Of a DNA stretch of 64,000 bases, positions 36,570 through 44,815 are shown one piece after another. A program made the translations under genes and the position numbers. The notes below the pieces were generated by a model. It did not search any database, was not told the origin of the DNA, and saw nothing but the letters and a program-made list of their open reading frames with translations. The stretch lies in assembly GCA_018266395.1 (NCBI GenBank), contig JAFEAM010000017.1, positions 124,001 to 188,000 of the forward strand, given 5' to 3'. This DNA is from Bacteroidota bacterium. Lineage in GTDB: Bacteria; Bacteroidota; Bacteroidia; Cytophagales; Cyclobacteriaceae. Every line of letters begins with the position of its first letter. Within the stretch, counting starts at the first letter, position 1.

Positions 36570-38108
36570 ATGGTTTCCAAAACATTCGGCAGCGCAGTTC
36601 ATGGAGTAGAGGCCAGAACCATCACCGTTGAAGTCAACGTGACGCAGGGAAAGAACTTCAACATCAGCGGACTTCCGGACCTCGCGGTGAAAGAAAGTGC
36701 CCACCGTGTGGAATCAGCCTTGAAGTCCGCAAACTTTCAGATTCCGAGAAACAAGGTGGTGGTAAATCTGGCGCCCGCCGACATCCGGAAGGAAGGCTCC
36801 GCCTATGATCTACCCATCGCCCTCAGCCTGCTGCAGGCTTCGGGACAAATGGCAGGCCTGGATCTCGATCAATATGTGATCATGGGAGAGTTGGCGCTCG
36901 ACGGCGCGCTAAGACCGATTCGTGGTGTGTTGCCCATAGCCATCCAATCACAGAAGGAGGGTTTCAGGGGAATCATTCTGCCTAAGTCAAATACACGCGA
37001 GGCGGCCATCGTGAGCGGGTTGAACGTACTGGGGGTGGATCACCTGCAGGAGGCTATTCATTTTTTTGAAGGCCGTGCACCCATAGAACCAGTACATATG
37101 GATGTGAAGGAATTGTTTGAGAAGAAATCCAATCACTATGAGGCCGACTTCAAGGATGTTCGCGGCCAGGAGAATATCAAGCGTGCGCTTGAGATCGCCG
37201 CGGCCGGTGGGCACAATGTGATCATGATCGGTCCGCCCGGTGCAGGAAAGACGATGTTGGCCAAAAGACTACCTACTATTCTGCCGCCGTTGTCGTTGCA
37301 GGAGGCGCTCGAGACCACCAAGATACATTCAGTGGCGGGAAAGATCGGCAAGGATGCTTCGTTGATGACAGCCCGTCCCTTTCGTAGTCCTCATCACACC
37401 ATATCAGATGTTGCGCTCGTCGGAGGCGGCGGAAACCCTCAGCCGGGTGAGATCTCGCTTTCGCATAACGGTGTGCTTTTTCTGGATGAGCTGCCCGAAT
37501 TCAAACGCACCGTACTGGAGGTTATGCGGCAACCCATGGAAGAACGGAGGGTCACCATATCGCGTGCCCGCGTGTCGATTGATTTTCCAGCCAACTTCAT
37601 GCTGGTGGCGAGCATGAATCCATGCCCTTGCGGCTTCTACAACCACCCGGAGAAGGAATGTGTTTGCGGTCCCGGCATTGTGCAGCGATACCTGAGCAGG
37701 ATCAGCGGACCGCTGCTAGACCGCATTGACCTGCATGTGGAAGTGGTGCCGGTGGGATTTGATGAAATGACAGCGAGAAGGACTTCTGAGTCCAGCGAAG
37801 AAATCCGGACCCGTGTGGTAGCGGCACGCCAGATTCAGGCGGAGCGGTTCAGGGACCATGATCATATCTATTGCAATGCCATGATGCCTTCTAACATGGT
37901 GAAGGAGATATGTGAGGTTGGCAGTGCAGGCATAACGTTGCTGAGGACTGCTATGGAGCGACTTGGCCTTTCTGCCCGCGCCTATGACCGCATCTTGAAA
38001 GTCTCGCGAACCATTGCCGACCTGGCCAGTAGTACCGAAATCAGAACGGAACACCTTGCGGAGGCTATTCAGTACAGGAGCCTGGATAGGGAAGGCTGGG
38101 CGGGGTGA
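36570..38108 (+). CDS. yifB: YifB/ComM family Mg-chelatase-like AAA+ ATPase
   Basis: 512 residues from the ATG at 36570. N-terminal Lon-like domain (SAVHGVEARTITVEVNVTQGKNFNISGLPD...YDLPIALSLLQ), then an AAA+ module with Walker A IGPPGAGKTMLAKRLP, Walker B LFLDELPEFKRTVLEVMRQP and a zinc-finger-like CPCGFYNHPEKECVCGP. The C-terminus is the Mg-chelatase-type lid (GLSARAYDRILKVSRTIADL). ComM is a branch-migration helicase for natural transformation; YifB of other bacteria is less understood. Its end overlaps a convergent minus-strand gene by 40 bp. Confidence 0.93.
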   Translation: MVSKTFGSAVHGVEARTITVEVNVTQGKNFNISGLPDLAVKESAHRVESALKSANFQIPRNKVVVNLAPADIRKEGSAYDLPIALSLLQASGQMAGLDLDQYVIMGELALDGALRPIRGVLPIAIQSQKEGFRGIILPKSNTREAAIVSGLNVLGVDHLQEAIHFFEGRAPIEPVHMDVKELFEKKSNHYEADFKDVRGQENIKRALEIAAAGGHNVIMIGPPGAGKTMLAKRLPTILPPLSLQEALETTKIHSVAGKIGKDASLMTARPFRSPHHTISDVALVGGGGNPQPGEISLSHNGVLFLDELPEFKRTVLEVMRQPMEERRVTISRARVSIDFPANFMLVASMNPCPCGFYNHPEKECVCGPGIVQRYLSRISGPLLDRIDLHVEVVPVGFDEMTARRTSESSEEIRTRVVAARQIQAERFRDHDHIYCNAMMPSNMVKEICEVGSAGITLLRTAMERLGLSARAYDRILKVSRTIADLASSTEIRTEHLAEAIQYRSLDREGWAG

Positions 38109-38611
38109 TTGTTCAAGAAGATGGTGAGAGGTAAGAGGTAAGAGGTGGCTAGGTAGGTAGTAGGCAGTGCATGGTTACATTCGGGAACGGGCAGGGTCCA
38201 CTCAACACCAACTTTTATTTCTGTTGTTGCCTCCAACGGATAGATGTTTGGATGAACAACAACTTCTACATCGACCTTCTCGCCGACTTTGATGATGTTG
38301 TGGTAAGATTGTCGTTCTGTGCCGAGTTTTCTTCCTTCCTTATCAAAATAACTTATCAAAAGTCCGGTGCTGAAATAATCGGTGATGGCGGCCGTATTGT
38401 GCAATTCCACTGGAATAGAGTTTGGCTCACCAGGCTTCCAGGCTACATAGCTGATTTTCAAAAATGATAATGGTTCTGTCGTCTCCTTCTCGCGTGCATT
38501 AGTGCATCCCACCCATACAATGGAAACCACTATCCAAAATATGGCGGCGGTTGATGTTTGTTTAGATTTCAAATTCGTCCTTTGCAATTCTGTAAATAAA
38601 AATCGTGCCAT
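38069..38611 (-). CDS. Hypothetical lipoprotein
   Basis: 180 residues from the ATG at 38611; the frame is open further upstream but lacks protein-like sequence there. Signal with lipobox WVGC (Cys36) after a long, charged N-region. The mature part is predicted beta (LKISYVAWKPGEPNSIPVELHNTAAITDYFSTGLLISYFDKEGRKLGTE, EKVDVEVVVHPNIYPLEATTEIKVGVEW), perhaps an Ig-like fold. No family recognised. The last ~35 residues (from PVPECNHALPTTYLATSYLL) come from low-complexity DNA with repeated AGGTAAG/AGGTAGG words and overlap yifB, so the gene probably lost its original stop. Confidence 0.5.
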   Translation of the reverse strand: MARFLFTELQRTNLKSKQTSTAAIFWIVVSIVWVGCTNAREKETTEPLSFLKISYVAWKPGEPNSIPVELHNTAAITDYFSTGLLISYFDKEGRKLGTERQSYHNIIKVGEKVDVEVVVHPNIYPLEATTEIKVGVEWTLPVPECNHALPTTYLATSYLLPLTIFLNNHPAQPSLSRLLY

Positions 38612-38640
38612 TACAATCACAAGCTTGGTTGATTCTTCTC

Positions 38641-38707
38641 TGTGCGACCCCGCTGGGGTCGTTTGACCAAATCCCAATTTGCTATAGATGTCTACCCCGC
38701 TGGGGTT
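38641..38707. repeat. Dispersed palindromic element, copy 1
   Basis: Two short palindromes, GACCCC-GCT-GGGGTC and ACCCC-GCT-GGGGT, about 35 bp apart around CAAAT...TTTGCTATAGA. The same arrangement occurs inverted at 46200-46269. It is not coding. It opens the ~500-bp gene-free stretch between the lipoprotein and the LuxR-type gene. Confidence 0.8.
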
Positions 38708-38985
38708 CTGATCCAGACCCGTTCTGGTATGGAATGTTGATACCCGATCCAACGGATTCAACGGTATAATCCTAAATTAATGATTGCCGATTGACGGAAC
38801 TTCAGAATTCATCTGTTCAAAATTCAGAATTCTACTATAAACCTTGAACCCTGCTGCTGTTCTGATCCAGGATGCGTTGACACCCGATGGATCGGATTCA
38901 ACCGTATATTTCTTGATTGTTGATTACAGATTGACGACACTTCGAAATTCAGAATTCATCTGTTCAAAATTCAAAATTCTTGGCA
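38705..38985. repeat. ~150-bp tandem duplication next to the palindromic element
   Basis: TTCTGATCCAG...GTTGATACCCGAT...GGATTCAACGG and GAATTCATCTGTTCAAAATTC recur about 150 bp apart (38706 and 38860; 38805 and 38952), in degenerate form. A shorter third version is at 46072-46114 in reverse. From 38986 to 39118 the DNA is low complexity, with CAGTAGCCAGTA-type stutter next to the LuxR gene start. Confidence 0.7.
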
Positions 38986-39106
38986 GCTTATGGCTCCTGG
39001 TCTCTGGCTTCTGGCGGGGTATAAAGAGATTCAATCTTTAAACAGTTTGAGTTATGACCTCGGTAAGCCAGTAGCCAGTACCTAGCAGCCAGTAGCCACC
39101 AATTGC

Positions 39107-39114
39107 TACTTTTG
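39107..39114 (+). promoter_or_regulatory. Possible -7 element TACTTTTG before the LuxR-type gene
   Basis: Matches TAnnTTTG but lies only 4 bp before the ATG and has no TTTG 19 bp upstream, so either the transcript is leaderless or the match is chance. Confidence 0.3.
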
Positions 39115-39118
39115 CCCT

Positions 39119-39541
39119 ATGAACCGCACCATCATCCTCTACGGCCTCGGTCTTGCTGCCATGGTGACGATACTCAAGTTGATAGAATACAAATATTTCG
39201 TCAGGCAACTCTCACTGGAATTTTACCTTGCCGTGGTAGCCACGCTCTTTGCCGGGCTCGGTGTGTGGGTGGGGAGGAAATTGACATACAAGAAAGTGAT
39301 TCGTGTTTCCGGAGATTTCAAACTGGATGAGTCGATGCTTGAACGGCTTGGCATTTCAAGGCGCGAGCATGAGGTGCTTGAGTTAATAGCAAGCGGCCTC
39401 TCAAACCAGGAGATTGCAGACCGGCTATTTGTTTCCCTGAATACAGTTAAGACCCACTCTTCCAATCTCTTCCTAAAACTGGAGGTTAAGCGCAGAACCC
39501 AGGCCATCCAGAAAGGCAAGGAACTGGGTCTCATCCCATAG
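39119..39541 (+). CDS. Membrane-anchored LuxR-type transcriptional regulator
   Basis: 140 residues. Two membrane helices (TIILYGLGLAAMVTILKLI and LSLEFYLAVVATLFAGLGVWVG) are followed by a short linker and a LuxR/GerE helix-turn-helix (residues ~73-137): LGISRREHEVLELIASGLSNQEIADRLFVSLNTVKTHSSNLFLKLEVKRRTQAIQKGKEL. There is no receiver or sensor domain, so the membrane part probably receives the signal or just anchors the DNA-binding domain. It sits 132 bp before a DUF4199 membrane protein, a common pairing in Bacteroidota. Confidence 0.88.
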   Translation: MNRTIILYGLGLAAMVTILKLIEYKYFVRQLSLEFYLAVVATLFAGLGVWVGRKLTYKKVIRVSGDFKLDESMLERLGISRREHEVLELIASGLSNQEIADRLFVSLNTVKTHSSNLFLKLEVKRRTQAIQKGKELGLIP

Positions 39542-39673
39542 TGGGGAAAAAACGGACAATTCCTTATTCATGCCCTGAACCAAAGGGTGATTTTGCCTAA
39601 TTTGACTTGAATCATCCTTTCGGGTGAAGGATTCACCACCCCTCACGTCTTGTTTTGGCAAAAAACAAAACAT

Positions 39674-40219
39674 ATGAAAAAGATCATCCTCACTTACGGT
39701 CTCATAGGAGGCACCATTGTGGCGGCCTTCATGCTGATCACGATGCCGCTGTTCAAGGACGACACGCTGGACTATCACAATGGCGAACTCCTGGGCTATA
39801 CCAGCATGGTCATAGCCCTCTCCATGGTGTTCTTCGGCATCAAGTCTTACAGGGATAACCACCAAAACGGAGCCATCTCTTTCTGGAAAGGGGTAAGGAT
39901 TGGGATTCTCATTACGCTGGTAGCCTCGGTCATGTATGCCCTTGCCTGGGAATATTGCTACCATAACATGTCGAAAGACTTCATCAAAACCATGATGGAA
40001 CGCAGCTATGAAGACATGAAAGCTTCAGGGAAGACAGACGAACAGATTGCAGCCTACCGGAAGCAGGCCGAAACCTTCGCTCCCTATTACGAGATGTTCC
40101 CGGTCAGGTTCGGAATAACCCTTATGGAGATATTTCCTGTTGGAGCACTCATCTCTTTTGCCAGCGCCGGATTACTCAGGAGGAAGGAATTTCTGCCGCC
40201 CCAGGTAGTGAATGCTTAA
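39674..40219 (+). CDS. DUF4199 membrane protein
   Basis: 181 residues from the ATG at 39674. Four membrane helices with the DUF4199 pattern: ILTYGLIGGTIVAAFMLI, ELLGYTSMVIALSMVFFGIKSYRD near residue 44, FWKGVRIGILITLVASVMYALAW, and a final helix after FPVRFGITLMEIFPVG. Between helices 3 and 4 is a soluble helical insert (MSKDFIKTMMERSYEDMKASGKTDEQIAAYRKQAE). Function unknown. It is a candidate partner of the preceding membrane regulator. Confidence 0.85.
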   Translation: MKKIILTYGLIGGTIVAAFMLITMPLFKDDTLDYHNGELLGYTSMVIALSMVFFGIKSYRDNHQNGAISFWKGVRIGILITLVASVMYALAWEYCYHNMSKDFIKTMMERSYEDMKASGKTDEQIAAYRKQAETFAPYYEMFPVRFGITLMEIFPVGALISFASAGLLRRKEFLPPQVVNA

Positions 40220-40256
40220 GCAAATTGGATTATCTGACAATACAACCCAAACCACA

Positions 40257-40658
40257 ATGAAGAGAGTAACAGGTATCGGTGGTATCTTCTTCAAGGCAGA
40301 AGAACCGGACAAAATCAAAGAATGGTACGGCAAACATCTGGGATTTGATGTCACTCAATGGGGATGCAGTTTTCTCTGGAAGGACCTGAATGCGCCGGAT
40401 GCAAAATCACCAGCCCGGACTGAATGGAGCCCTTTCAAGGCCAATACGGACTACTTCAATCCCAGCACCAAGCCGTTTATGTTCAACTACCGGGTTGAAA
40501 ACCTCGTGGAGTTGTTAAAAGCGTTGCGTGAGGAGGGTGTAACCATCGTGGGTGAAATGCAGGAATTCCCATATGGAAAATTCGCCTGGATCATGGATCC
40601 GGAGGGGAACAAGGTAGAATTGTGGGAACCGATTGACGCAGGATTAGAAGGCCAATAA
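40257..40658 (+). CDS. VOC-family (glyoxalase/bleomycin-resistance fold) protein
   Basis: 133 residues from the ATG at 40257. Two beta-alpha-beta-beta-beta modules: TGIGGIFFKAEEPDKIKEWYGKHLGFDV, and MFNYRVENLVELLKALREEGVTIVGEMQEFPYGKFAWIMDPEGNKVELWEP. The final Glu (VELWEP) is a typical metal ligand; the expected His near the start is replaced by Gly/Ile, so metal binding is uncertain. Substrate unknown. It begins 37 bp after the DUF4199 stop. Confidence 0.88.
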   Translation: MKRVTGIGGIFFKAEEPDKIKEWYGKHLGFDVTQWGCSFLWKDLNAPDAKSPARTEWSPFKANTDYFNPSTKPFMFNYRVENLVELLKALREEGVTIVGEMQEFPYGKFAWIMDPEGNKVELWEPIDAGLEGQ

Positions 40659-40659
40659 G

Positions 40660-40809
40660 CAAGCTTTACCCAAGCCTTGGCAAGCATTTTCAAGGCTTCT
40701 CCCGTGCTTACTCAATCCTTCGCAAGGCTTAGCCTATCCCATTTTCGCTCGAGTTTCGCTGGCTCTTCGCTCGTTCTTCGCTCATCCTTCGCTCGGTCTT
40801 CGCTCTAAT
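40660..40809. repeat. Helically phased direct-repeat array, TTCGCTC type
   Basis: TTCGCT occurs six times at exactly 11-bp spacing (40744, 40755, 40766, 40777, 40788, 40799), five of them TTCGCTC, with variable 4-base spacers. Just upstream CAAGC/CAAGG recurs at 40660, 40671, 40681 and 40691, a 10-11 bp period. Eleven bp is one helical turn and not a multiple of three, so it is not coding. The whole 323-bp gap between the VOC gene and the peptidase otherwise holds only the terminator. Confidence 0.85.
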
Positions 40810-40910
40810 TTTCCGTCTGAAATTGACGGAGGCAGGGCGTGGAGCCCAAGCCGGGCATCCTGTATCAGATGATGGCAATATAGAATTTCGGCAAATAAGT
40901 AACAGAAAAA

Positions 40911-40948
40911 GTAAAAAAAATTCTTCTCGCCTGACATCTGGCGAGAAG
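40911..40948 (-). terminator. Terminator of the M20 peptidase gene
   Basis: Minus strand: CTTCTCGCC / GGCGAGAAG, a perfect 9-bp stem with an 8-nt loop, followed by AATTTTTTTTAC. It starts 33 bp after the peptidase stop. Confidence 0.9.
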
Positions 40949-40981
40949 TGCTGACAAGCAGGGCATCCAGTCAATAGCGGA

Positions 40982-42526
40982 CTACTTCTTCACCACTTTC
41001 CCAGTCTGAGGCATAGTGAGCAAAACGCACATGAGGTCCACTCCATACCAGAGGTTTCCGATCCTTACGTTTTCGTCTTCGGCATGCTGGTTGTTGTCGT
41101 GGTTGACAATGTTGACGGAGATGCCGGGTTTCTTGATTTCGTCGAAGATCACTTCAAAGATGTGATTGGATCCCCCTTCACTGGGCAACAGCACCAGTTT
41201 GTCTCCTGTGAAACCCTTCACCGATTCAATGACAGGCAGTATATCCGGATGATCCATGGAGACTTTCGCAGCAGGGAATCCGTGTTTGTCGCGATCTACC
41301 TTGACAATCTTCGGGTACTTCATCCGGGTTTCATGATCCGGATCTTCATACACAATGTGCCAGCCTTGCTTACGGATATGCGCTTCCACCAGGTCGAGCA
41401 TTTTCTCCGGATCATTTCCTTTCACAAGTCTCATGCTCAGTGATGCGACTGCCGTATTGGGAATGACATTCCGGGCCAGCGCCCCGACATTGCCGGCGTA
41501 CAGGCCTTTAACAGTCAGTGAGGGAAGGAGCAGTCGCTCGAACAGGGTCTGGCCGCTGCCCTCCGTATAATTGAGAGCGAGGTCGTCTTTCAGGGTTGAT
41601 TCAATATTGGGTACGCGGGCCAGTTGTTGCCGCTCGAAAGCTGAGATAGGTTCAACAGAACTGTAGTATCCATCTATGATCACGTTTCCCTTTTCATCTT
41701 TCATGGAAGCGAGGAGCTGCGACAGCATGAACCCCGGATCAGGTGCGTAGTTGCCGTAGTGCCCGCTGTGCAGCGGTCGACTGGCACCATAAACCGTCAG
41801 CTCCATATCAGTAACACCCCTGCCTCCGAACTTCAAGGTTGGATCGCCGGTCTGGAACACAGGCCCGTCACAAAGCAACCAGACGGTCACATCATCAAAA
41901 AGCGTATGGTAGTTCTTAATGAACGTGCCCACGTGCGGGGAGCCCGCTTCCTCTTCTCCATCAAAGAACAGCTTGATGTTGGAGGTGTATTTTAATCCTG
42001 CAGTCTTCAGCGCATCCACGGCCGCCATCAACGCGATAATGGGGGCCTTGTCATCACTGGCCGAGCGTGCGTAGATCCGCCAATTGTCATTGACTGCTTC
42101 TCCGTTCTTGGGAAAAGCAATTGGTTTTCCGCCCTTATACATCGCCTGGTCGAAAAGCACAGGCTGGAATGGTTCGTTCTTCCAGGTGGTGGGGTCTACG
42201 GGTTGACCGTCATAATGGGCATAGATGCAATAGGTGCGAGTGGCACCGAGGACTTTATATTCGCCGTATACCACTGGCGGTGCTCCTTCCACTTCGAGCA
42301 ATTGCATGGCAAAGCCCCGAGTGGCGAACATGTTCTGTATGTATTGCGCATTCTTGCGGATGTTGACATTGTCCATCGCGTTGTTTGGCATGGCGAGGAG
42401 TTCGGCGTAAGAGCTGATGATGGCCGGACCATTCTTATTGATCCAGTTGCGGCTGGCCTGTACGGATTTGTTGGTTTGAGCCAGTCCGATGAATGGCAGG
42501 AGACAGAGAAGAAGTATTTTTTTCAT
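40982..42526 (-). CDS. M20-family metallopeptidase (dipeptidase), secreted
   Basis: 514 residues, signal peptide to about residue 17 (LLLCLLPFIGLAQ). M20 zinc site: CIYAHYDGQPVD (H104, D106), RSASDDKAPIIALMAAV, and FFDGEEEAGSPHVGTF with the catalytic Glu-Glu pair. The lid/dimerisation domain is residues ~220-370 (ELTVYGASRPLHSGHYGNYAPDP), and a late metal His lies in VNHDNNQHAEDENVRIGN. It should cleave dipeptides or acylated amino acids outside the cytoplasm. It is a single-gene unit with its own terminator. Confidence 0.9.
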   Translation of the reverse strand: MKKILLLCLLPFIGLAQTNKSVQASRNWINKNGPAIISSYAELLAMPNNAMDNVNIRKNAQYIQNMFATRGFAMQLLEVEGAPPVVYGEYKVLGATRTYCIYAHYDGQPVDPTTWKNEPFQPVLFDQAMYKGGKPIAFPKNGEAVNDNWRIYARSASDDKAPIIALMAAVDALKTAGLKYTSNIKLFFDGEEEAGSPHVGTFIKNYHTLFDDVTVWLLCDGPVFQTGDPTLKFGGRGVTDMELTVYGASRPLHSGHYGNYAPDPGFMLSQLLASMKDEKGNVIIDGYYSSVEPISAFERQQLARVPNIESTLKDDLALNYTEGSGQTLFERLLLPSLTVKGLYAGNVGALARNVIPNTAVASLSMRLVKGNDPEKMLDLVEAHIRKQGWHIVYEDPDHETRMKYPKIVKVDRDKHGFPAAKVSMDHPDILPVIESVKGFTGDKLVLLPSEGGSNHIFEVIFDEIKKPGISVNIVNHDNNQHAEDENVRIGNLWYGVDLMCVLLTMPQTGKVVKK

Positions 42527-42710
42527 GGATTAAAGATATGGAAAAGCGGAGTCTGCCGAATGGAATTTGACGTAAGGGGATCCGGCAACAGGTTAAGGTA
42601 AGGGGCGTTGCGATGAGTTGGCTTTAGAAGGAATTGCAATGTTGATTTTGAAGATGCCAGTGAGGAAACAGGCATCTGATGTCTTGGTGAGGTTGTCCTA
42701 GAGGTAAACA

Positions 42711-42730
42711 GGTCTGTGTCCTCACAGACC
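42711..42730. repeat. Perfect hairpin GGTCTGTG-TCCT-CACAGACC
   Basis: An 8-bp perfect stem with a 4-nt loop and no T-tract, in the 280-bp gap between divergent genes. It may be a single REP-like unit. The rest of the gap (42527-42806) shows nothing I can name. Confidence 0.6.
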
Positions 42731-42806
42731 GTCCATATCTAAATTAACGTTCCTTCTGTCCTCCGGCCGCTTTGTGATGTGAGAGTTATAAGGTTATCTT
42801 AATAAC

Positions 42807-43241
42807 ATGAACACAAGAATCCTACTGCTCCTTCTCATCCTCTCCGCATGCACCGGAAAACCGTCCTCCCTCAGCGGAGAGTGGTCCAACACCTATCTGC
42901 ACATTTCTCTGAACAAGGGAGATTCAGTGGTCAATCGTGATGCGGACAGCACCAATTGGGAACAGGTACTGGGGATCAAACCGATATATACTCTTTTCAG
43001 GGAAGACGGCACTTACCGTTCGGAGTATCGCAATCTCAAAGACAGTGTCATCCGGGTGGCAGAAGGCACGTGGAATGTAACAGGTGATACGCTCGCGATG
43101 TCGCAATCCAAACCGGAGGCTTCTTCCTACAGAATGCACATGACCTTGAAAGAAGGAAAAGTGATTTTTGAAGGCAACGTTGATTTCGATGGCGATGGCA
43201 CCCTCGACCACTACGTGGGTTGGCAGAAACGATTGAGATAG
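42807..43241 (+). CDS. Hypothetical lipoprotein, lipocalin-like
   Basis: 144 residues with lipoprotein signal LSACT (Cys15). The rest is beta-rich and repeats the 'W...G.Y' spacing of small lipocalin-like proteins: SGEWSNTYLHISL, YTLFREDGTYRSEYRNLKDSVIRVAEGTWNVTGDTLAMS, YRMHMTLKEGKVIFEGNVDFDGDGTLDHYVGW. The DFDGDGTLD stretch looks like a Ca-binding loop. No function assigned. It lies 72 bp before nuoA but across low-complexity DNA. Confidence 0.7.
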   Translation: MNTRILLLLLILSACTGKPSSLSGEWSNTYLHISLNKGDSVVNRDADSTNWEQVLGIKPIYTLFREDGTYRSEYRNLKDSVIRVAEGTWNVTGDTLAMSQSKPEASSYRMHMTLKEGKVIFEGNVDFDGDGTLDHYVGWQKRLR

Positions 43242-43313
43242 CCTTTCGCCGAATACTAAGTACTAAGGACTCATTACTCAATACTCATTAACTAACTACT
43301 TATCTTTGGCCTG

Positions 43314-43799
43314 ATGACCAACAGTGTCTACCTGTCCGAGTTTGCCAAGATTCTGGTCTTCCTGATTGGGGGAGGGGTGTTTGTACTGGCGGCCCTTTTC
43401 GTGTCCAGGATGATCCGGCCTTCGCGACCCGGCGAAGCAAAAAACACGCCGTATGAAAGTGGGGAGCAACCGGTCGGCGCAACGTGGGTGCAATTCAATC
43501 TTCGTTTCTATGTACTGGCCTTGATCTTCCTGCTGTTTGAAGTAGAGATGGTTTTTATATACCCATGGGCAACGGTATTTGCCGACGAGGATATGAATAA
43601 GGCTACAAAGGGTACATGGGGATGGTTTGCTCTTGGTGAAATGGTCGTTTTTATTTTGGTCCTGGCCATCGGACTCATCTATGCATGGGTACACGGCTAC
43701 CTGGACTGGATTAAACCACGGCCACATACCGATGATTATTCGTCGCCAGTCCCCCCTGAACTATACCGCTCATTCAATGAACGACATCAGCGCAAATAA
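43314..43799 (+). CDS. nuoA: NADH-quinone oxidoreductase subunit A
   Basis: 161 residues with three membrane helices. The family block [43 protein letters not shown] is fully present. NuoA is a small membrane subunit of respiratory complex I near the quinone site. Ahead is TATCTTTG (43301-43308), a match to the -7 element but only 5 bp before the ATG. nuoB starts inside its 3' end (23-bp overlap). Confidence 0.95.
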   Translation: MTNSVYLSEFAKILVFLIGGGVFVLAALFVSRMIRPSRPGEAKNTPYESGEQPVGATWVQFNLRFYVLALIFLLFEVEMVFIYPWATVFADEDMNKATKGTWGWFALGEMVVFILVLAIGLIYAWVHGYLDWIKPRPHTDDYSSPVPPELYRSFNERHQRK

Positions 43800-44331
43800 T
43801 ACTTCCGGTACAGGGCAGATTATTCCGCTGGACTCCACATCGGGGGCGACAGCCTATAAGGAATCATTCGGGAACAGCGGCGTCATTGTCACCCAGTTGG
43901 ACAACCTTTTCAACTGGAGCAGACTGTCATCGCTCTTTCCCATGACTTTCGGACTGGCCTGCTGCGCCATTGAATTTATGAGCACTGGCTCTACACCTTA
44001 TGACATGGACCGTTTCGGTATGGCGCCACGATCCTCTCCGCGCCAAAGTGATGTGATGATCATCGCAGGTACCGTCACTTTCAAAATGGCAGACCGCATC
44101 AGGAGACTTTATGAGCAGATGGCGGAGCCGAGGTATGTGATCTCCATGGGCTCCTGCGCGAATTGTGGAGGACCATACTGGCAACATGGCTACCATGTGG
44201 TCAAAGGGGTTGATCGGATTATTCCCGTGGATGTATATGTTCCCGGCTGTCCACCACGGCCAGAGGCGCTTATAGGCGGGATACTCAAACTGCATGAAAA
44301 GATCAGAGGAGAAAGCATCCTGAATGCCTGA
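43777..44331 (+). CDS. nuoB: NADH-quinone oxidoreductase subunit B
   Basis: 184 residues from the ATG at 43777. It carries the four cysteines of iron-sulfur cluster N2: Cys62-Cys63 ([10 protein letters not shown]), Cys127 ([10 protein letters not shown]) and Cys158 ([10 protein letters not shown]). NuoB passes electrons from N2 to quinone in complex I. The start overlaps nuoA by 23 bp and the end overlaps nuoC by 8 bp, so the genes are translationally coupled. Confidence 0.96.
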   Translation: MNDISANNTSGTGQIIPLDSTSGATAYKESFGNSGVIVTQLDNLFNWSRLSSLFPMTFGLACCAIEFMSTGSTPYDMDRFGMAPRSSPRQSDVMIIAGTVTFKMADRIRRLYEQMAEPRYVISMGSCANCGGPYWQHGYHVVKGVDRIIPVDVYVPGCPPRPEALIGGILKLHEKIRGESILNA

Positions 44332-44812
44332 CATGGAAGTTGATAAAGTTATTGCATTTGCAGCTGAAAGACAGATCAGTCTGAAGAAGGCGGAGGGAAT
44401 TTCCATCCCGCCAACGCTGGTGGTTGACGCAAAGGATCTCGTCGTTGTGTGTGAATCGTTGCACCGCGACAAGGCCTTCTACTTTGATCAGCTCTCCTGC
44501 GTGACCGGACTCGATAATGGCCCCGAAGCCGGCACGATGGAAGTTATCTATCATCTGTACTCTATTCCCTACAATCAATCATTGGGATTGAAAGTGATCC
44601 TTCCCCGTGATGCCGCGTCATTTGACAGTCTTTGCGGCATCTGGAAAAGTGCCAACTGGATGGAGCGTGAAGTCTTTGACATGTACGGCGTCCTTTTCAA
44701 CCATCACCCTGACCTTCGAAGGATACTTATGCCCGCTGATTGGGAGGGGCATCCGCTGAGGAAGGATTACCTGCAACAGGAGACATATCGTGAAATCAAA
44801 GTCTCGAGCTAG
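44324..44812 (+). CDS. nuoC: NADH-quinone oxidoreductase subunit C
   Basis: 162 residues; a second ATG three codons in (44333) is an alternative start. Contains the NuoC signature [42 protein letters not shown]. It is a peripheral subunit that docks with NuoD and helps form the quinone pocket. It overlaps nuoB by 8 bp, and nuoD starts 3 bp after its stop. NuoC and NuoD are separate here, unlike the fused NuoCD of E. coli. Confidence 0.95.
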   Translation: MPDMEVDKVIAFAAERQISLKKAEGISIPPTLVVDAKDLVVVCESLHRDKAFYFDQLSCVTGLDNGPEAGTMEVIYHLYSIPYNQSLGLKVILPRDAASFDSLCGIWKSANWMEREVFDMYGVLFNHHPDLRRILMPADWEGHPLRKDYLQQETYREIKVSS

Positions 44813-44815
44813 GTC

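Noticed and set aside
40729-40974. Minus-strand 81-residue gene over the TTCGCT array and terminator
   Set aside because: It spans a clear terminator and an 11-bp repeat array; composition is not protein-like.
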